DNA of 64,000 nt. Source: Acidimicrobiaceae bacterium (GTDB taxonomy: Bacteria > Actinomycetota > Acidimicrobiia > Acidimicrobiales > Bog-793). Where the stretch lies: positions 51,546 through 115,545 of the forward strand of contig JAODBO010000083.1 of NCBI GenBank assembly GCA_025464005.1, in the 5' to 3' direction. The notes below the pieces were generated by a model that was not told where the DNA came from, did no database searches, and was given only the letters and a program-made list of their open reading frames with translations. This document shows, in pieces, positions 1 through 9,574 of the stretch; within the stretch, counting starts at the first letter, position 1; each line of letters starts with the position of its first letter. The translations under genes were made by a program, and so were the position numbers.

Positions 1-2334
1 GTCCCCGGTGTAGTCGAGCGAAGAGTCGACCGTCCCGTCGCCTACGGCCGAGAAGTAGGCACCGGCGGGTCCTGGCACGCGGTACAGCGCCTCGGTGCCG
101 ACGGTCGCCACTCGCTCGAGTCCGGGAGCGGTCGCCGTGGTGGTGCATGCTTCTAGCTGCGCTTCGAGCTGGGGATGGTGTGGCTCGAGGGCGACGACCG
201 CCTGCGCAGCGGGAACGCCGAGCGCGACGGGAGGCGTCGAGACTCCCGGTGGCGATGCCACCTCGGCCGCGAGATAGCGGACGACGTAGCCGGGGCGACG
301 TGACGGGAACTTGCGGAGCAACCCGGGCTGCTCGACCAGCCACTCGAGGTCGTCGAGGATCCCCGTCACGTTGCCGGTCGAGTCGGCCCCGCCGCGGGCC
401 AGCGCCGCCGAGACGCACGCGGTCGCGCCGTCGACGAGCCGTAGCGAGCCGTGCAGCGGCTCGACGAGGTAGCTGACGCCGAGCACTCGAGCCTCAGCTG
501 CTGTCTGCACGTCCGGGGCGAACTGCGTGACGTCGCCCGCGAGCTCGGCGTTGGCGAGGTCCGGCGCAGGGGCGACCCGCACCCAGAGCGAATAGAGCGC
601 CTTCGGCGTGATGGCGTCGTAGCCGGCGAGCTCGCGCACGCCATAGGCCGCGTTGAGCTCGGGATAGATGCCGAGTCGCGGCGGCTGGCTGGCGACGTGT
701 CCTCCCCCGAGCGCGACGAGACCGCCGGTCGTGAGTGAGGCGAACGCGCTCACGGCGCCGTTTCGCGGCAGGTACTGCCTCGACCAGGTGTTGACGGTGA
801 AACTCGCGAGCACGAGCACCGCGGCTTCGGCGACGACGACGACCGAGCCGCCCGAGAGCGCGCCCCAGCAGCGCGAGCGCCATTCGGCGCGCTGCACCTG
901 CCGGAAGGCCAGGAAGCCCCCGAGCACGGCCAGTGCCGCGAGCGCGAGCCACAGCCCGTCGAGGCGGTCGTCGCGTTCGACCGACGTGAGCCCACGGTCG
1001 GCCACCGCCGCGACAGCCAGTGCGACGGTCACCGTCGCCATGAGCGAGAAGGCCCCCCACTCGGGCCATCGGGGGCGCTTCGAGCGTAGCTCGTCGAGGC
1101 CGACTGCCGCGAGCACCGCGAGCACGTCGCACACGACCAGCAGGCCCCTGCCGAAGGCCACCGTCCGCAAGCCCGGCACGGCGAGCACGAGCTCGCGAAG
1201 TGGCGGGACGCCGAAGGCGATGCCAGCGACGACGAGCGCCGAGATCGCGAGCCCGACGACCGCCGGCTGACGCCATCGCCGCACGACGGCGACGAGCGCG
1301 CAGCAGAGCACCAGCGGGCCGACGAACGCGGCCGATTCGTAGTACTCCCCCGCGTTACCAGGACCAAACCACGTGCTCGCCGTGGTGGGAAGTCCCCAAA
1401 AGGAAGGATCGACGAAGAGCGCGAGCCCGTGCAGGCCGAGGAAAGACTGCGTAGGTCGGAGCGAACTCACGCTCTCGTGGAGCACCGGGAGTGCAGGGAC
1501 CCACACCGGGGCGGAGAGAAGGAGCCCACCCAGCGCACCGGCCGCCACCGAGGCGAGCTGGCGGACAAGCCGAGGGTGGCGGTCCGGCCCGGCTACACGC
1601 CGCGCCGGACCGAGACGCTCGAAGACCAGCACGACGACGAGCTGGACGACCGCGGCGATCGCCAGCAGCATGAGCACCTCGGGGAAGCCGCCGGCGCACG
1701 CGAACGCGACGACGACCGCGAGGCCGAGCGCGCTCTTCCATCCCGGTTTACGGCAAGCGAGAACGACGAGGCCGAGCACCCACCCGGTCCACTCGGCCAC
1801 GCCCGTCTGCGGCCATCCGGCCCACGCGGCCATCGGCCCGGCGAGCTCGCCGACGACCCCCGCGAGGAGCGCCGCCGTGCGCGAGGTCCGCAGCACGCGG
1901 GCGGCGACGTAGCAGCCCATCCCGCCGACGAGAAGCTTGACGACCACCTCGACGGTGTAGGCGGCAGACAGCGGGAACAGGTAGGCGATGAGGGACGAGA
2001 GGCTGGCGGGCGCCGACTGGAGGTTCGCGAGCTCCGGCAGCCCGAGGTCGCTGAAGGGGTTCCACAGCGGGAGCGCGCCGTGGTGCACGGCCACCCAGTT
2101 GAGGTTGAGCCAGACGGCGTCCTGGCGTGCTTGGTCGCCGCTGACGAGATCGTGCACACCGGCGACGAGCGGGGAGCCGAGCCCCGCGCTCAGTGCCGTG
2201 TCGAAGCTGCCGTACACGGCGCCGTGGACGAGCGCCGGCGCGCACCATGCCAGCGCCACGGCGACGAGGACGGCGAAGCACGCCAGCTCCGCCGACAGCG
2301 GGTGTCGACGTGCGTGCCCTAGCAGCGCACGCAC
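1..2334 (-). CDS. YfhO-like multi-membrane-spanning protein (3' end beyond window)
   Basis: The minus frame is open from a GTG at 2334 to the window edge (778 codons, no stop), so the C terminus is missing. The N-terminal half alternates hydrophobic helices with short loops. Near residue 65 it has the loop WNPFSDLGLPELANLQS, typical of YfhO-type and other large lipid-linked-sugar membrane proteins (charged or aromatic residues after the first extracytoplasmic loop). The C-terminal part is soluble and beta-rich, as in that family. Such proteins act in cell-envelope glycosylation; the exact substrate is unknown. It lies 21 bases after the aldehyde dehydrogenase stop on the same strand, so co-transcription is possible but the functions look unrelated. 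No strong ribosome site is visible, so the start is tentative. Confidence 0.7.
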   Translation of the reverse strand, partial: MRALLGHARRHPLSAELACFAVLVAVALAWCAPALVHGAVYGSFDTALSAGLGSPLVAGVHDLVSGDQARQDAVWLNLNWVAVHHGALPLWNPFSDLGLPELANLQSAPASLSSLIAYLFPLSAAYTVEVVVKLLVGGMGCYVAARVLRTSRTAALLAGVVGELAGPMAAWAGWPQTGVAEWTGWVLGLVVLACRKPGWKSALGLAVVVAFACAGGFPEVLMLLAIAAVVQLVVVLVFERLGPARRVAGPDRHPRLVRQLASVAAGALGGLLLSAPVWVPALPVLHESVSSLRPTQSFLGLHGLALFVDPSFWGLPTTASTWFGPGNAGEYYESAAFVGPLVLCCALVAVVRRWRQPAVVGLAISALVVAGIAFGVPPLRELVLAVPGLRTVAFGRGLLVVCDVLAVLAAVGLDELRSKRPRWPEWGAFSLMATVTVALAVAAVADRGLTSVERDDRLDGLWLALAALAVLGGFLAFRQVQRAEWRSRCWGALSGGSVVVVAEAAVLVLASFTVNTWSRQYLPRNGAVSAFASLTTGGLVALGGGHVASQPPRLGIYPELNAAYGVRELAGYDAITPKALYSLWVRVAPAPDLANAELAGDVTQFAPDVQTAAEARVLGVSYLVEPLHGSLRLVDGATACVSAALARGGADSTGNVTGILDDLEWLVEQPGLLRKFPSRRPGYVVRYLAAEVASPPGVSTPPVALGVPAAQAVVALEPHHPQLEAQLEACTTTATAPGLERVATVGTEALYRVPGPAGAYFSAVGDGTVDSSLDYTGD

Positions 2335-2355
2335 CTGGGCTAGGGCCCTGCGCGC

Positions 2356-3807
2356 CTAGAGCTGGATGTTCGACATGACGTGCTTGACCCGGGTGTACTC
2401 CTCGAAGCCATAGACCGACAGATCCTTGCCGTAACCGGAGCTCTTGAAGCCGCCGTGGGGCATCTCGGCCACGATCGGGATGTGCGTGTTGATCCACACG
2501 GCCCCGAAGTTGAGCGCTTTCGCCATCCGCATCGCCCGTCCGTGGTCACGGGTCCACACGCTCGACGCAAGACCGTAGCGGACGCCGTTCGCCCACGAGA
2601 TCGCCTGGGCCTCGTCGGAGAAGCGCTGCACCGTGATGACCGGCCCGAAGATCTCGTCCTGGACCATCTCGTCCTCCTGGTGCAGCCCGGCGACGACGGT
2701 CGGCGCGAAGCAGTAGCCGCGCTCGCCGACCCTCGCCCCTCCGGTCACGACCTCGGCGTGGGCCGGCACCCGCCGGAGGAAGCCTTCGACCCTTGCCAGC
2801 TGGTCCGTGCTGTTCAGCGGGCCGAGGTCGGCGTCCCCGACGTCCGTTCCACCGACCTTGGTGCGTGCCGCCTGCTCGGCGAGCGCCCCGACAAAGCTCT
2901 CGTAGACGCCCGGCGCGGCAAGGACCCGGGTAGCCGCCGTGCAGTCCTGGCCGGCGTTGAAGTAGCCGGCCATCGCGATTCCCTCGGCCGCGGCGGCCAC
3001 GTCCGCATCGTCGAAGACCACGACCGGAGCCTTGCCGCCGAGCTCGAGGTGCACGCGCTTCAGCGAGGGAGCCGCCTCGGTCGCGACCTCGATGCCGGCG
3101 CGCACGCTCCCGGTGATCGAGATCATCTGCGGCGTGTCGTGGGCGACGAGCGAACGCCCGGTGTCCCGGTCACCACAGACGACGTTGAACACGCCTGGCG
3201 GGAGGTGCTCGGCCATGAGCTCGGCCATGAAGAGCGTCGAGGCGGGGGTCGTGTCCGACGGCTTCAGCACCATGGTGTTGCCCGCCGCGAGCGCAGGGCC
3301 CCACTTCCAGACCGCCATCATGAACGGGTAGTTCCATGGCGTCACCGCGGCGCAGACCCCGATGGGCTCTCGTCGTATGTAGGAGGTGTGCCCTTCCAGG
3401 TACTCGGCGGCTGCCCGACCTTCGAGCATCCTCGCCGCCCCGGCGAAGAAGCGGATCTGGTCGGCCGACGGCGGGACCTCCTCCGAGAGCGTCAGCGCGA
3501 GGGGCTTGCCGGTGTCGCGGCCCTCGATGCGCGCCAGCTCGTCGGCGTGCTCTTCGATCGAGTCGGCGATCTTCAATAGCGCCCTCGAGCGCATGGACGG
3601 CGTGGCGTCGCGCCAACCCGGGAACGCGTCCTCGGCTGCTCGCATTGCTTCGTCGACGTCCTCGGCGCCCGAGACCGGAGCGGTGGCGTACGCCTCCCCC
3701 GTGCTCGGGTCGAAGATCTCGGCGACCTTGCCCGATCTGCTCTCGACCCTCCGCCCGCCGACGAAGTTTCCGAAGTGCTCGAGCTGCGCTTCCCCTGGCG
3801 TCCTCAC
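2356..3807 (-). CDS. patD: Gamma-aminobutyraldehyde dehydrogenase-like ALDH
   Basis: A 483-residue NAD-dependent aldehyde dehydrogenase of the PatD/Prr type, which oxidises 4-aminobutyraldehyde to GABA in putrescine breakdown. Visible are the ALDH N-terminal motif [21 protein letters not shown], the Glu motif LELGGKAP, the catalytic Cys in [10 protein letters not shown] and the C-terminal signature [13 protein letters not shown]. An in-frame ATG lies 81 bases further upstream. The GTG at 3807 is preferred because it follows GGGAGG and because homology ([16 protein letters not shown]) begins just after it. It diverges from the Lrp/aminotransferase/oxidase genes, which fit the same pathway. The assignment to aminobutyraldehyde rather than another amino-aldehyde is inferred from the C-terminal motif and context. 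Confidence 0.85.
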   Translation of the reverse strand: MRTPGEAQLEHFGNFVGGRRVESRSGKVAEIFDPSTGEAYATAPVSGAEDVDEAMRAAEDAFPGWRDATPSMRSRALLKIADSIEEHADELARIEGRDTGKPLALTLSEEVPPSADQIRFFAGAARMLEGRAAAEYLEGHTSYIRREPIGVCAAVTPWNYPFMMAVWKWGPALAAGNTMVLKPSDTTPASTLFMAELMAEHLPPGVFNVVCGDRDTGRSLVAHDTPQMISITGSVRAGIEVATEAAPSLKRVHLELGGKAPVVVFDDADVAAAAEGIAMAGYFNAGQDCTAATRVLAAPGVYESFVGALAEQAARTKVGGTDVGDADLGPLNSTDQLARVEGFLRRVPAHAEVVTGGARVGERGYCFAPTVVAGLHQEDEMVQDEIFGPVITVQRFSDEAQAISWANGVRYGLASSVWTRDHGRAMRMAKALNFGAVWINTHIPIVAEMPHGGFKSSGYGKDLSVYGFEEYTRVKHVMSNIQL

Positions 3808-3963
3808 CGATCCTCCCGATGCCGTCCCCGGTAGATCCCTTGCTGGCATCCTCGCAGAGATCCACCCCTCCGACAAGCGATTTCGCACATAGTGGCGGTC
3901 ATCTCGACGGATTCACTTGACGCGGGGTGCTCCGATGGCGCACGGTAGCGGGGGGAGGCCACC

Positions 3964-4413
3964 GTGGACGGACTCGACGAGGCGAACCGGGCGATCATCG
4001 AAGAGCTGCAACGCGATGGTCGCCGCCCCTATAGCTCCATCGCGGAGGTCGTCGGGCTCTCCGAGGCGGCAGTGCGCCAGCGAGTGCAGCGACTGCGCGA
4101 GTCGGGAGTGATCCAGGTCGTAGCCGTGACCGACCCGAAACAGGTGGGCTTCGCGCGCCAGGCGATGGTCGGCATCCGGGCCGAGGGCGACGTACGGACG
4201 CTCGCGGCGAAGCTCGCGGCCGTCCCGGAGATCGACTACGTCGTCATGTGCGCCGGAGGGTTCGACATCCTCGTCGAAGTCGTCTGCGAGGACGACGCCC
4301 ATCTCCTCGAGCTGCTCAACACGTCCGTGAGGACATTGCCCGGCGTGCGCCACGCCGAGACCTTCGTGTATCTCGAACTGACCAAGCAGACCTATACCTG
4401 GGGGACCAGATGA
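3964..4413 (+). CDS. Lrp/AsnC family transcriptional regulator
   Basis: A 149-residue DNA-binding regulator. It has an N-terminal winged helix-turn-helix (residues about 5-60, beginning LDEANRAIIEELQRDGR and containing IAEVVGLSEAAVRQRVQRL) and a C-terminal RAM ligand-binding domain (residues about 65-145). The GTG start follows GGGGGAGG. Its stop overlaps the start of the aminotransferase gene (ATGA at 4410-4413), so the two are translationally coupled. It sits between the divergent aldehyde dehydrogenase and the aminotransferase, so local control of polyamine or amino-acid catabolism is the natural inference. The effector is unknown. Confidence 0.88.
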   Translation: MDGLDEANRAIIEELQRDGRRPYSSIAEVVGLSEAAVRQRVQRLRESGVIQVVAVTDPKQVGFARQAMVGIRAEGDVRTLAAKLAAVPEIDYVVMCAGGFDILVEVVCEDDAHLLELLNTSVRTLPGVRHAETFVYLELTKQTYTWGTR

Positions 4414-5780
4414 CGATGACCAACGACGAGCTGCAAGCCGCCGCACGCAGGCACCTCTGGATGCATTTCACGAGGCTGTCGTCCTACGCCGACCACGAGG
4501 TGCCCGTGATCGTGCGCGGCCAGGGCGCGTACGTGTTCGACCAGCACGGGAAGCGCTACCTCGACGGCCTCTCCGGCCTGTTCACCGTGCAGGTGGGCCA
4601 CGGGCGGGTCGAGCTAGCCGAGGCCGCGGCGAAGCAGGCGTCAGAGCTCGCCTACTTCCCGCTGTGGAGCTACGCGCACCCGCGCGGCATCGAGCTCGCC
4701 GATCGCATCGCGCAGCTCGCCCCCGGCGACCTCAACCGCGTGTTCTTCACCACGGGCGGTTCTGAGGCCGTCGAGTCGGCGTGGAAGCTCGCCCGCCAGT
4801 ACTTCAAGACGATCGGCCAGCCACAGCGGTGGAAGGTCGTGAGCCGGGACATCTCCTACCACGGCACGACGATGGGGGCCCTGTCGATCACCGGCGTCCC
4901 CGAGCTGAAGACCGCCTTCGAGCCGCTCGTGCCAGGAGCGATCAAGGTGCCGAACACGAACTTCTACCGTGCGCCTGAGCACGGTGACGACCCTGTCGCC
5001 TTCGGGATCTGGGCGGCGGACGAGATCGAGCGGGCGATCCTTCGCGAGGGACCCGACACCGTCGCCGCGGTGTTCCTCGAGCCCGTGCAGAACAGCGGCG
5101 GCTGCTTCACCCCGCCTCCCGGCTACTTCCAACGTGTGCGACAGATCTGCGACCGCCACGGCGTGCTCCTCGTCTCCGACGAGGTCATCTGCGCGTTCGG
5201 CCGTCTCGGTCACTACTTCGCCTCCGACCGCTACGGCTACCAGCCCGACATGATCACGGTCGCGAAGGGGCTGACGAGTGGCTACTCGCCGCTCGGCGCG
5301 CTCATCGCGAGCGACGGCCTCATCGAGCCGTTCCTCTCCGGCGAGCGCTCGTTCCTCCACGGGTTCACCTTCGCCGGCCATCCGGTGTCGAGCGCCGTGG
5401 CGTTGGCCAATCTCGACCTGTTCGAGGCGGAGGATCTCCTCGGCCACGTGCGGGCGAACGAGGCGGCGTTCCGGGCCGAGCTCGAAGCGCTACGCGACCT
5501 CCCGATCGTCGGCGACGTGCGCGGGGATGGCTACTTCTACGGGATCGAGCTCGTGAAGGACAAGGAGACGAAGGAGACCTTCGACGACGACGAGTCCGAG
5601 CGCCTGCTCCGCAAGTTCCTCTCGCCGCGGCTGTTCGAGGCCGGGCTCGTCTGCCGCGCCGACGACCGGGGCGATCCGGTGATCCAGCTCGCCCCACCGC
5701 TCATCTGCGGCGAGGAGCAGTTCGCCGAGATCTCCGGAATCTTGCGGACCGTGCTCGAGGAGGCCTGGAAGCAGATCTGA
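4410..5780 (+). CDS. Class III PLP aminotransferase (putrescine/omega-amino type)
   Basis: A 456-residue class III (omega) aminotransferase. The PLP-binding lysine lies in TVAKGLTSGYSPLGA. LVSDEVICAFGRLG holds the cofactor aspartate, and FFTTGGSEAVESAWKLARQY is the phosphate-binding segment. Family members such as SpuC use putrescine or other omega-amines with pyruvate. The ATG at 4410 overlaps the Lrp stop by four bases. An upstream extension in the same frame runs inside the Lrp gene and was discarded. With the divergent PatD-like dehydrogenase and the downstream FAD oxidase it forms a likely putrescine-to-GABA route. Beta-alanine or other omega-amino acids remain possible substrates. Confidence 0.87.
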   Translation: MTMTNDELQAAARRHLWMHFTRLSSYADHEVPVIVRGQGAYVFDQHGKRYLDGLSGLFTVQVGHGRVELAEAAAKQASELAYFPLWSYAHPRGIELADRIAQLAPGDLNRVFFTTGGSEAVESAWKLARQYFKTIGQPQRWKVVSRDISYHGTTMGALSITGVPELKTAFEPLVPGAIKVPNTNFYRAPEHGDDPVAFGIWAADEIERAILREGPDTVAAVFLEPVQNSGGCFTPPPGYFQRVRQICDRHGVLLVSDEVICAFGRLGHYFASDRYGYQPDMITVAKGLTSGYSPLGALIASDGLIEPFLSGERSFLHGFTFAGHPVSSAVALANLDLFEAEDLLGHVRANEAAFRAELEALRDLPIVGDVRGDGYFYGIELVKDKETKETFDDDESERLLRKFLSPRLFEAGLVCRADDRGDPVIQLAPPLICGEEQFAEISGILRTVLEEAWKQI

Positions 5781-5837
5781 TCCTTACGACGCGCAGCGGA
5801 CTGGCCGGACCAGCGCGGTGAGGGGCGGAGCAGCGCG

Positions 5838-7259
5838 GTGACGAGAGAGGAGACGACTTCGGGCAAGGCCAAGGGCCACGGCGCGGCCGGCTACCGCGAC
5901 GTCTCGTACTGGTTCGACTCCCTCGGACACGACGTGGCGCCGCGCGCAGGGCTCGATCGTGACCTCGACGTAGACGTAGCGATAGTGGGCGCAGGCTTCA
6001 CCGGACTGTGGACCGCGTACTACCTGAAGCAGAGGGACCCGACGCTTCGCATCGCGGTGCTCGAGGCCGAGGTCGCGGGCTTCGGCGCGTCGGGTCGCAA
6101 CGGTGGCTGGTGCTCCGCGCTCTTCGCCGCCTCGCAGGCCCGCTTGGCCCGGACCTTCGGACCCGCGGCGGCTCGGGCGATGCGCCTCGCGATGCAGGAG
6201 TCGGTCGACGAGGTTGGCCGGGCGTCATCAGCAGCGGGCATCGACTGCCACTTCGCCAAGGGCGGCACAGTGACCGCGGTGCGCAATGCCGCGCAGCTCG
6301 CACGCACGCGCGACGAGGTCGCGGAGGCCCGCCGGCTCGGCATAGGACCGGACGACCTCGCGCTGCTCGGCCCGAAGGAGGCCTATGAGCTCGTGCGCGC
6401 CGAAGGTGTGCTCGGCGCCACCTACACGCCGCACTGTGCCGCGATCCACCCCGCCAGGCTCGCCCGAGGGCTCGCCGGCGCGATCGAGCAGCTCGGAGTC
6501 TCGCTGCTCGAGCAGACGGTGGTGACCGCGATAGGGCCGGGAAGCGTGCGCACGAGGGAGCACCGGGTGCGTGCAGAGGTGGTCGTCCGGGCGACGGAGG
6601 GCTACACACCTCGCCTCAGAGGCTCGCGACGGCTCCTCGCGCCGATCTACTCGCTCATAATCGCGACCGAGCCGCTCGACGAGGCGACCTGGGCAGAGAT
6701 CGGGCTCGAACAGCGCGAAACCTTCGCCGACCATCGCCACCTCGTGATCTACGGCCAGCGCACGGCGGACGGGCGCCTCGCCTTCGGGGGGCGCGGGGCT
6801 CCGTATCACTTCGCCTCGCAGGTCAGCCCCGCGTACGAGCAGGACGCGAGGGTGCACGCGAAGCTCGCCGAGACGCTCGCCGAGCTGTTCCCCGCGCTGG
6901 CCGGCGTCGAGATCACCCACCGCTGGGGCGGGCCGCTCGGCGTCCCGCGTGACTGGTTCTCCTCGGTCGGCTTCGATCGGCAATCGGGTCTCGCGTGGGC
7001 CGGCGGCTACGTCGGCGACGGCGTGTCGACGACCAATCTCGCCGGACGGACGCTCACCGACCTCGTCCTGGGCGAGGACTCCGAGCTCACCCGCCTCGCG
7101 TGGGTCGGGCACCGTTCGCGGCACTGGGAACCCGAGCCGCTCCGCTACCTCGGGGTGAACGCCGGGCTGGCGGTGATGACCTCGGCGGACGCCGTCGAGC
7201 AGCGTACCGGCCGGCCGGCTCGGCGCGCCGCGTGGTTCGCGAGGGCGACGGGCGCCTGA
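5838..7259 (+). CDS. FAD-dependent amine/D-amino-acid oxidase (DAO superfamily)
   Basis: A 473-residue DadA/PuuB-type flavoprotein. The dinucleotide fold VAIVGAGFTGLWTAYYL lies near residues 37-55, followed by the FAD segment GFGASGRNGGWCSALF. The C-terminal HRWGGPLGVPRDWFSSVGF and WAGGYVGDGVSTTNLAGR match the gamma-glutamylputrescine oxidase/glycine oxidase family. It lies 57 bases after the aminotransferase on the same strand, so an operon is likely. A GTG start follows GGGCGGAGCAGC. An amine or N-modified putrescine is the probable substrate, inferred from context. No gamma-glutamylputrescine synthetase is seen in the window. Confidence 0.82.
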   Translation: MTREETTSGKAKGHGAAGYRDVSYWFDSLGHDVAPRAGLDRDLDVDVAIVGAGFTGLWTAYYLKQRDPTLRIAVLEAEVAGFGASGRNGGWCSALFAASQARLARTFGPAAARAMRLAMQESVDEVGRASSAAGIDCHFAKGGTVTAVRNAAQLARTRDEVAEARRLGIGPDDLALLGPKEAYELVRAEGVLGATYTPHCAAIHPARLARGLAGAIEQLGVSLLEQTVVTAIGPGSVRTREHRVRAEVVVRATEGYTPRLRGSRRLLAPIYSLIIATEPLDEATWAEIGLEQRETFADHRHLVIYGQRTADGRLAFGGRGAPYHFASQVSPAYEQDARVHAKLAETLAELFPALAGVEITHRWGGPLGVPRDWFSSVGFDRQSGLAWAGGYVGDGVSTTNLAGRTLTDLVLGEDSELTRLAWVGHRSRHWEPEPLRYLGVNAGLAVMTSADAVEQRTGRPARRAAWFARATGA

Positions 7260-7343
7260 GGCGCGACTCGTGGGTCGTGTCGGCGCCGCGGCCCCGAAAG
7301 CCACGCCGCGCGGCAATGCCACCACCTCCGGACACCGAGCTAC

Positions 7344-7349
7344 TACCGT
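7344..7349 (+). promoter_or_regulatory. -10 element (TACCGT) for a leaderless start at 7356
   Basis: TACCGT fits TANNNT and ends six bases before the GTG start of the DUF3048 gene. Transcription would begin at or within a base of the start codon. No ribosome site is present, consistent with a leaderless mRNA. Confidence 0.5.
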
Positions 7350-7355
7350 GCCTAG

Positions 7356-8501
7356 GTGCCCTCAGACAGCCCAGTCACATCCAAGAAACCATTCGCACGT
7401 CTCGCCGCCCTCGGATCGAAGCGACTCGCGATCATCGGCGGTGTCGTCGTCGTGGTCGTCGGCGCCATCCTGGGGATCGTCCTCTCGGGCTCTACGGCCA
7501 AGAAGACCCCGGCGGCGACGCCAGCTTCGACGTCGACCGCTCCGGCCACTACCCAGCCAGCGTTGGCGGCCAATGTCTGCCCGTTGACCGACACGCCCGC
7601 GCCAGGTGGAGTGGTCCCGAGGCGGCCGGCGCTTGCGGTGAAGGTGGGGAACGAGCCGCAAGGTGCTCGCCCGCAGAGCGGCCTCAACGAGGCTGACGTC
7701 GTCTACGACACGCCCGCCGAGGGCGGCATCATGCGCTACGTGGCCATCTACCAGTGCAAGAGCGCAGCTCAGATCGGACCGACACGCTCGGTGCGCTGGG
7801 TCGACTGGCACATCCTCGCCATGTACCGCAACCTCCCGCTCCTCGTGCACGCCGGCGGCATCAATCCCGACATCGCGTCCTTGAACGCGCTGCGTTACGT
7901 GAAGAACGTCGACCTGCTGAACGCCTACGCGTCCGACGGCGTCCGCACGACCAACCGCACACCGCCGGACAACCTGTACACGAGCACCGCAGCCGCCTGG
8001 GCGTCGTTCAAGAACGAGAAGACGCCGCCGACGCCGGTGTTCAAGTACACCGGCGCCCTTCCGAGCTCGGCCACGGCCGCGGCGAGCATCGAGATCGACT
8101 TCTCCATCGGCACCCACGGCATCTGGACCTGGAACGGCTCCTCTAAGACGTGGGTCCACAGCTACGCAGGCGCCGGTCCCGACATCGACGCCCTGACGAA
8201 CAAGCAGGTCTCGACGAATAACGTCATCGTCCAGGTGGTCAAGTACGCGCTCGGCCCGTATGCCGAGAGCACCGGCGGCTCCGGCGACGTCGAGAGCATC
8301 ATGACCGGGACCGGTCGGGGCTACGTGCTTCGCAACGGCAAAGAGATCCCAGTCACCTGGCACCGTCCGAGCCTCGGTGCCGAGACGACGTTCACCGACT
8401 CGAGCGGCCAGCAGGTCGGACTCACTCGGGGTCGCACCTTCGTAGAGATCGTGCTCGACACCACCGCGTCCCAGAAGGGCGCCATAACCATCACGAAGTA
8501 G
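7356..8501 (+). CDS. DUF3048 domain protein, membrane-anchored (YerB-like)
   Basis: A 381-residue protein. A short basic N terminus is followed by one hydrophobic anchor (residues about 26-46, rich in Val/Ile), then a Thr/Ala/Pro-rich linker and the extracytoplasmic DUF3048 domain (about residue 72 onward). Recognisable family features are RRPALAVKVGN, ARPQSGLNEADVVYDTPAEGG, IGPTRSVRWVDWHIL and the C-terminal GRTFVEIVLD. Bacillus YerB belongs here; the biochemical role is unknown. Unlike YerB it has no lipobox, only a transmembrane anchor. The start is supported by a leaderless-type -10 element. Confidence 0.85.
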   Translation: MPSDSPVTSKKPFARLAALGSKRLAIIGGVVVVVVGAILGIVLSGSTAKKTPAATPASTSTAPATTQPALAANVCPLTDTPAPGGVVPRRPALAVKVGNEPQGARPQSGLNEADVVYDTPAEGGIMRYVAIYQCKSAAQIGPTRSVRWVDWHILAMYRNLPLLVHAGGINPDIASLNALRYVKNVDLLNAYASDGVRTTNRTPPDNLYTSTAAAWASFKNEKTPPTPVFKYTGALPSSATAAASIEIDFSIGTHGIWTWNGSSKTWVHSYAGAGPDIDALTNKQVSTNNVIVQVVKYALGPYAESTGGSGDVESIMTGTGRGYVLRNGKEIPVTWHRPSLGAETTFTDSSGQQVGLTRGRTFVEIVLDTTASQKGAITITK

Positions 8502-8540
8502 TCGTCGCCCGATCGCCGAGATCAGCCGGCCCGGACTGCC

Positions 8541-9563
8541 CTACTCGGGAAGCAACCTGAACAGCGGGCGCTTCGGGCCGGCGAGCGCGATCGAGACGAC
8601 GATGCCGGCGGCGGCATAGATCGCAAGCACGACGATGTCGCGCTCGATGCCGGCTCCGCCGAAGTAGCTCACACTGCGGATGAGCGACGTCCCCGCGCCG
8701 GGAGGCAGGTAGCCGCCGACGGCGCTGAAGAAGTGCGGCAGCAGCGGCGCGGCGAACGGGCCGCCCGAAGAAGGGTTGCCGACCACGACGAACGCGGCGA
8801 TCGCGATCGCCGTGCCGACGATGCCGAGTACGGTCTCGAGCGCCGCCGTCGCGATCGCCGTCCCAAAGACGAGCAACGCTCCGACCGCCGCGAGCTCCAA
8901 GAAATGGTGCTGGAGCGCTCCCAGCCAGAGATCGACAATCACCGCCCCTACGAGACCGGAGACGGCCGAGAAGATCCCCAGCCCGAGCACCCGTCCGGAA
9001 GCGGCACGGCGCGACTCCGCGGCCATGCCGCTTCCGAGGCCGAGCATGGTCGCAGCGAGGTAGCCGCCCACCACCCAGCCGACGGCGAGGTAGAACGGCG
9101 ACAGTCCCTGGGCGTCGCCCGCTGGAAGGGGAGCGACGTCGCGCACCGTGAGCCGCGTCGAGGAGGCGGTCGCGACCCCGCGGAAGATCGCCGTGATCGC
9201 GGCGGCCGTGAAGGGATTCGCGGCGTTCGCGACGAGCAACTGCGAGGACCCGGCCCCGGGCACGATCGCCGCGTAGACCATCCCGCGGTCGATCTCGGCA
9301 CGTGCGGACGCGACGTCCTTCGCCGCTACCGGCCGCACAGCCTGACTCGCTCCCGCTGCGGTCAGCTCGCTCTCGATGCGGGCCACGGCACTGGCGGAGC
9401 CGACGACCGCCACGGGCACGCCATGGGGCGTCGGCTCGTGGAGGGCACCAACGTACGAGGCGATGAACCCGAGCTCGAGGACGAGGACGCCGGCGAGGAA
9501 GATCACAGCCAGGATCGGCAGGCGGCGCGGGGGTGGGTGCGGGGCCATCGATCGTCGCGACAT
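8541..9563 (-). CDS. ABC-2/YhgE-Pip-like integral membrane protein
   Basis: A 340-residue protein. It has an N-terminal membrane helix (about residues 15-35), a soluble extracytoplasmic domain of about 120 residues, then about five or six hydrophobic helices to the C terminus. This layout matches ABC-2 permease-like proteins of the YhgE/Pip and DUF3533 group, which export or are exploited as receptors. No ATPase partner gene is adjacent. The ATG at 9563 lies 11 bases after the upstream aldehyde dehydrogenase stop. A second ATG at 9548 is an equally plausible start. An in-frame extension into the dehydrogenase gene was rejected. Confidence 0.65.
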   Translation of the reverse strand: MSRRSMAPHPPPRRLPILAVIFLAGVLVLELGFIASYVGALHEPTPHGVPVAVVGSASAVARIESELTAAGASQAVRPVAAKDVASARAEIDRGMVYAAIVPGAGSSQLLVANAANPFTAAAITAIFRGVATASSTRLTVRDVAPLPAGDAQGLSPFYLAVGWVVGGYLAATMLGLGSGMAAESRRAASGRVLGLGIFSAVSGLVGAVIVDLWLGALQHHFLELAAVGALLVFGTAIATAALETVLGIVGTAIAIAAFVVVGNPSSGGPFAAPLLPHFFSAVGGYLPPGAGTSLIRSVSYFGGAGIERDIVVLAIYAAAGIVVSIALAGPKRPLFRLLPE

Positions 9564-9574
9564 GCGGCGCCAGG

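Noticed and set aside
494..2497. Arg-rich ORFs of 188-297 codons on both strands in the first 2.5 kb.
   Set aside because: Shadows of the YfhO-like gene, whose own frame has no stop in the window and encodes clear membrane helices.
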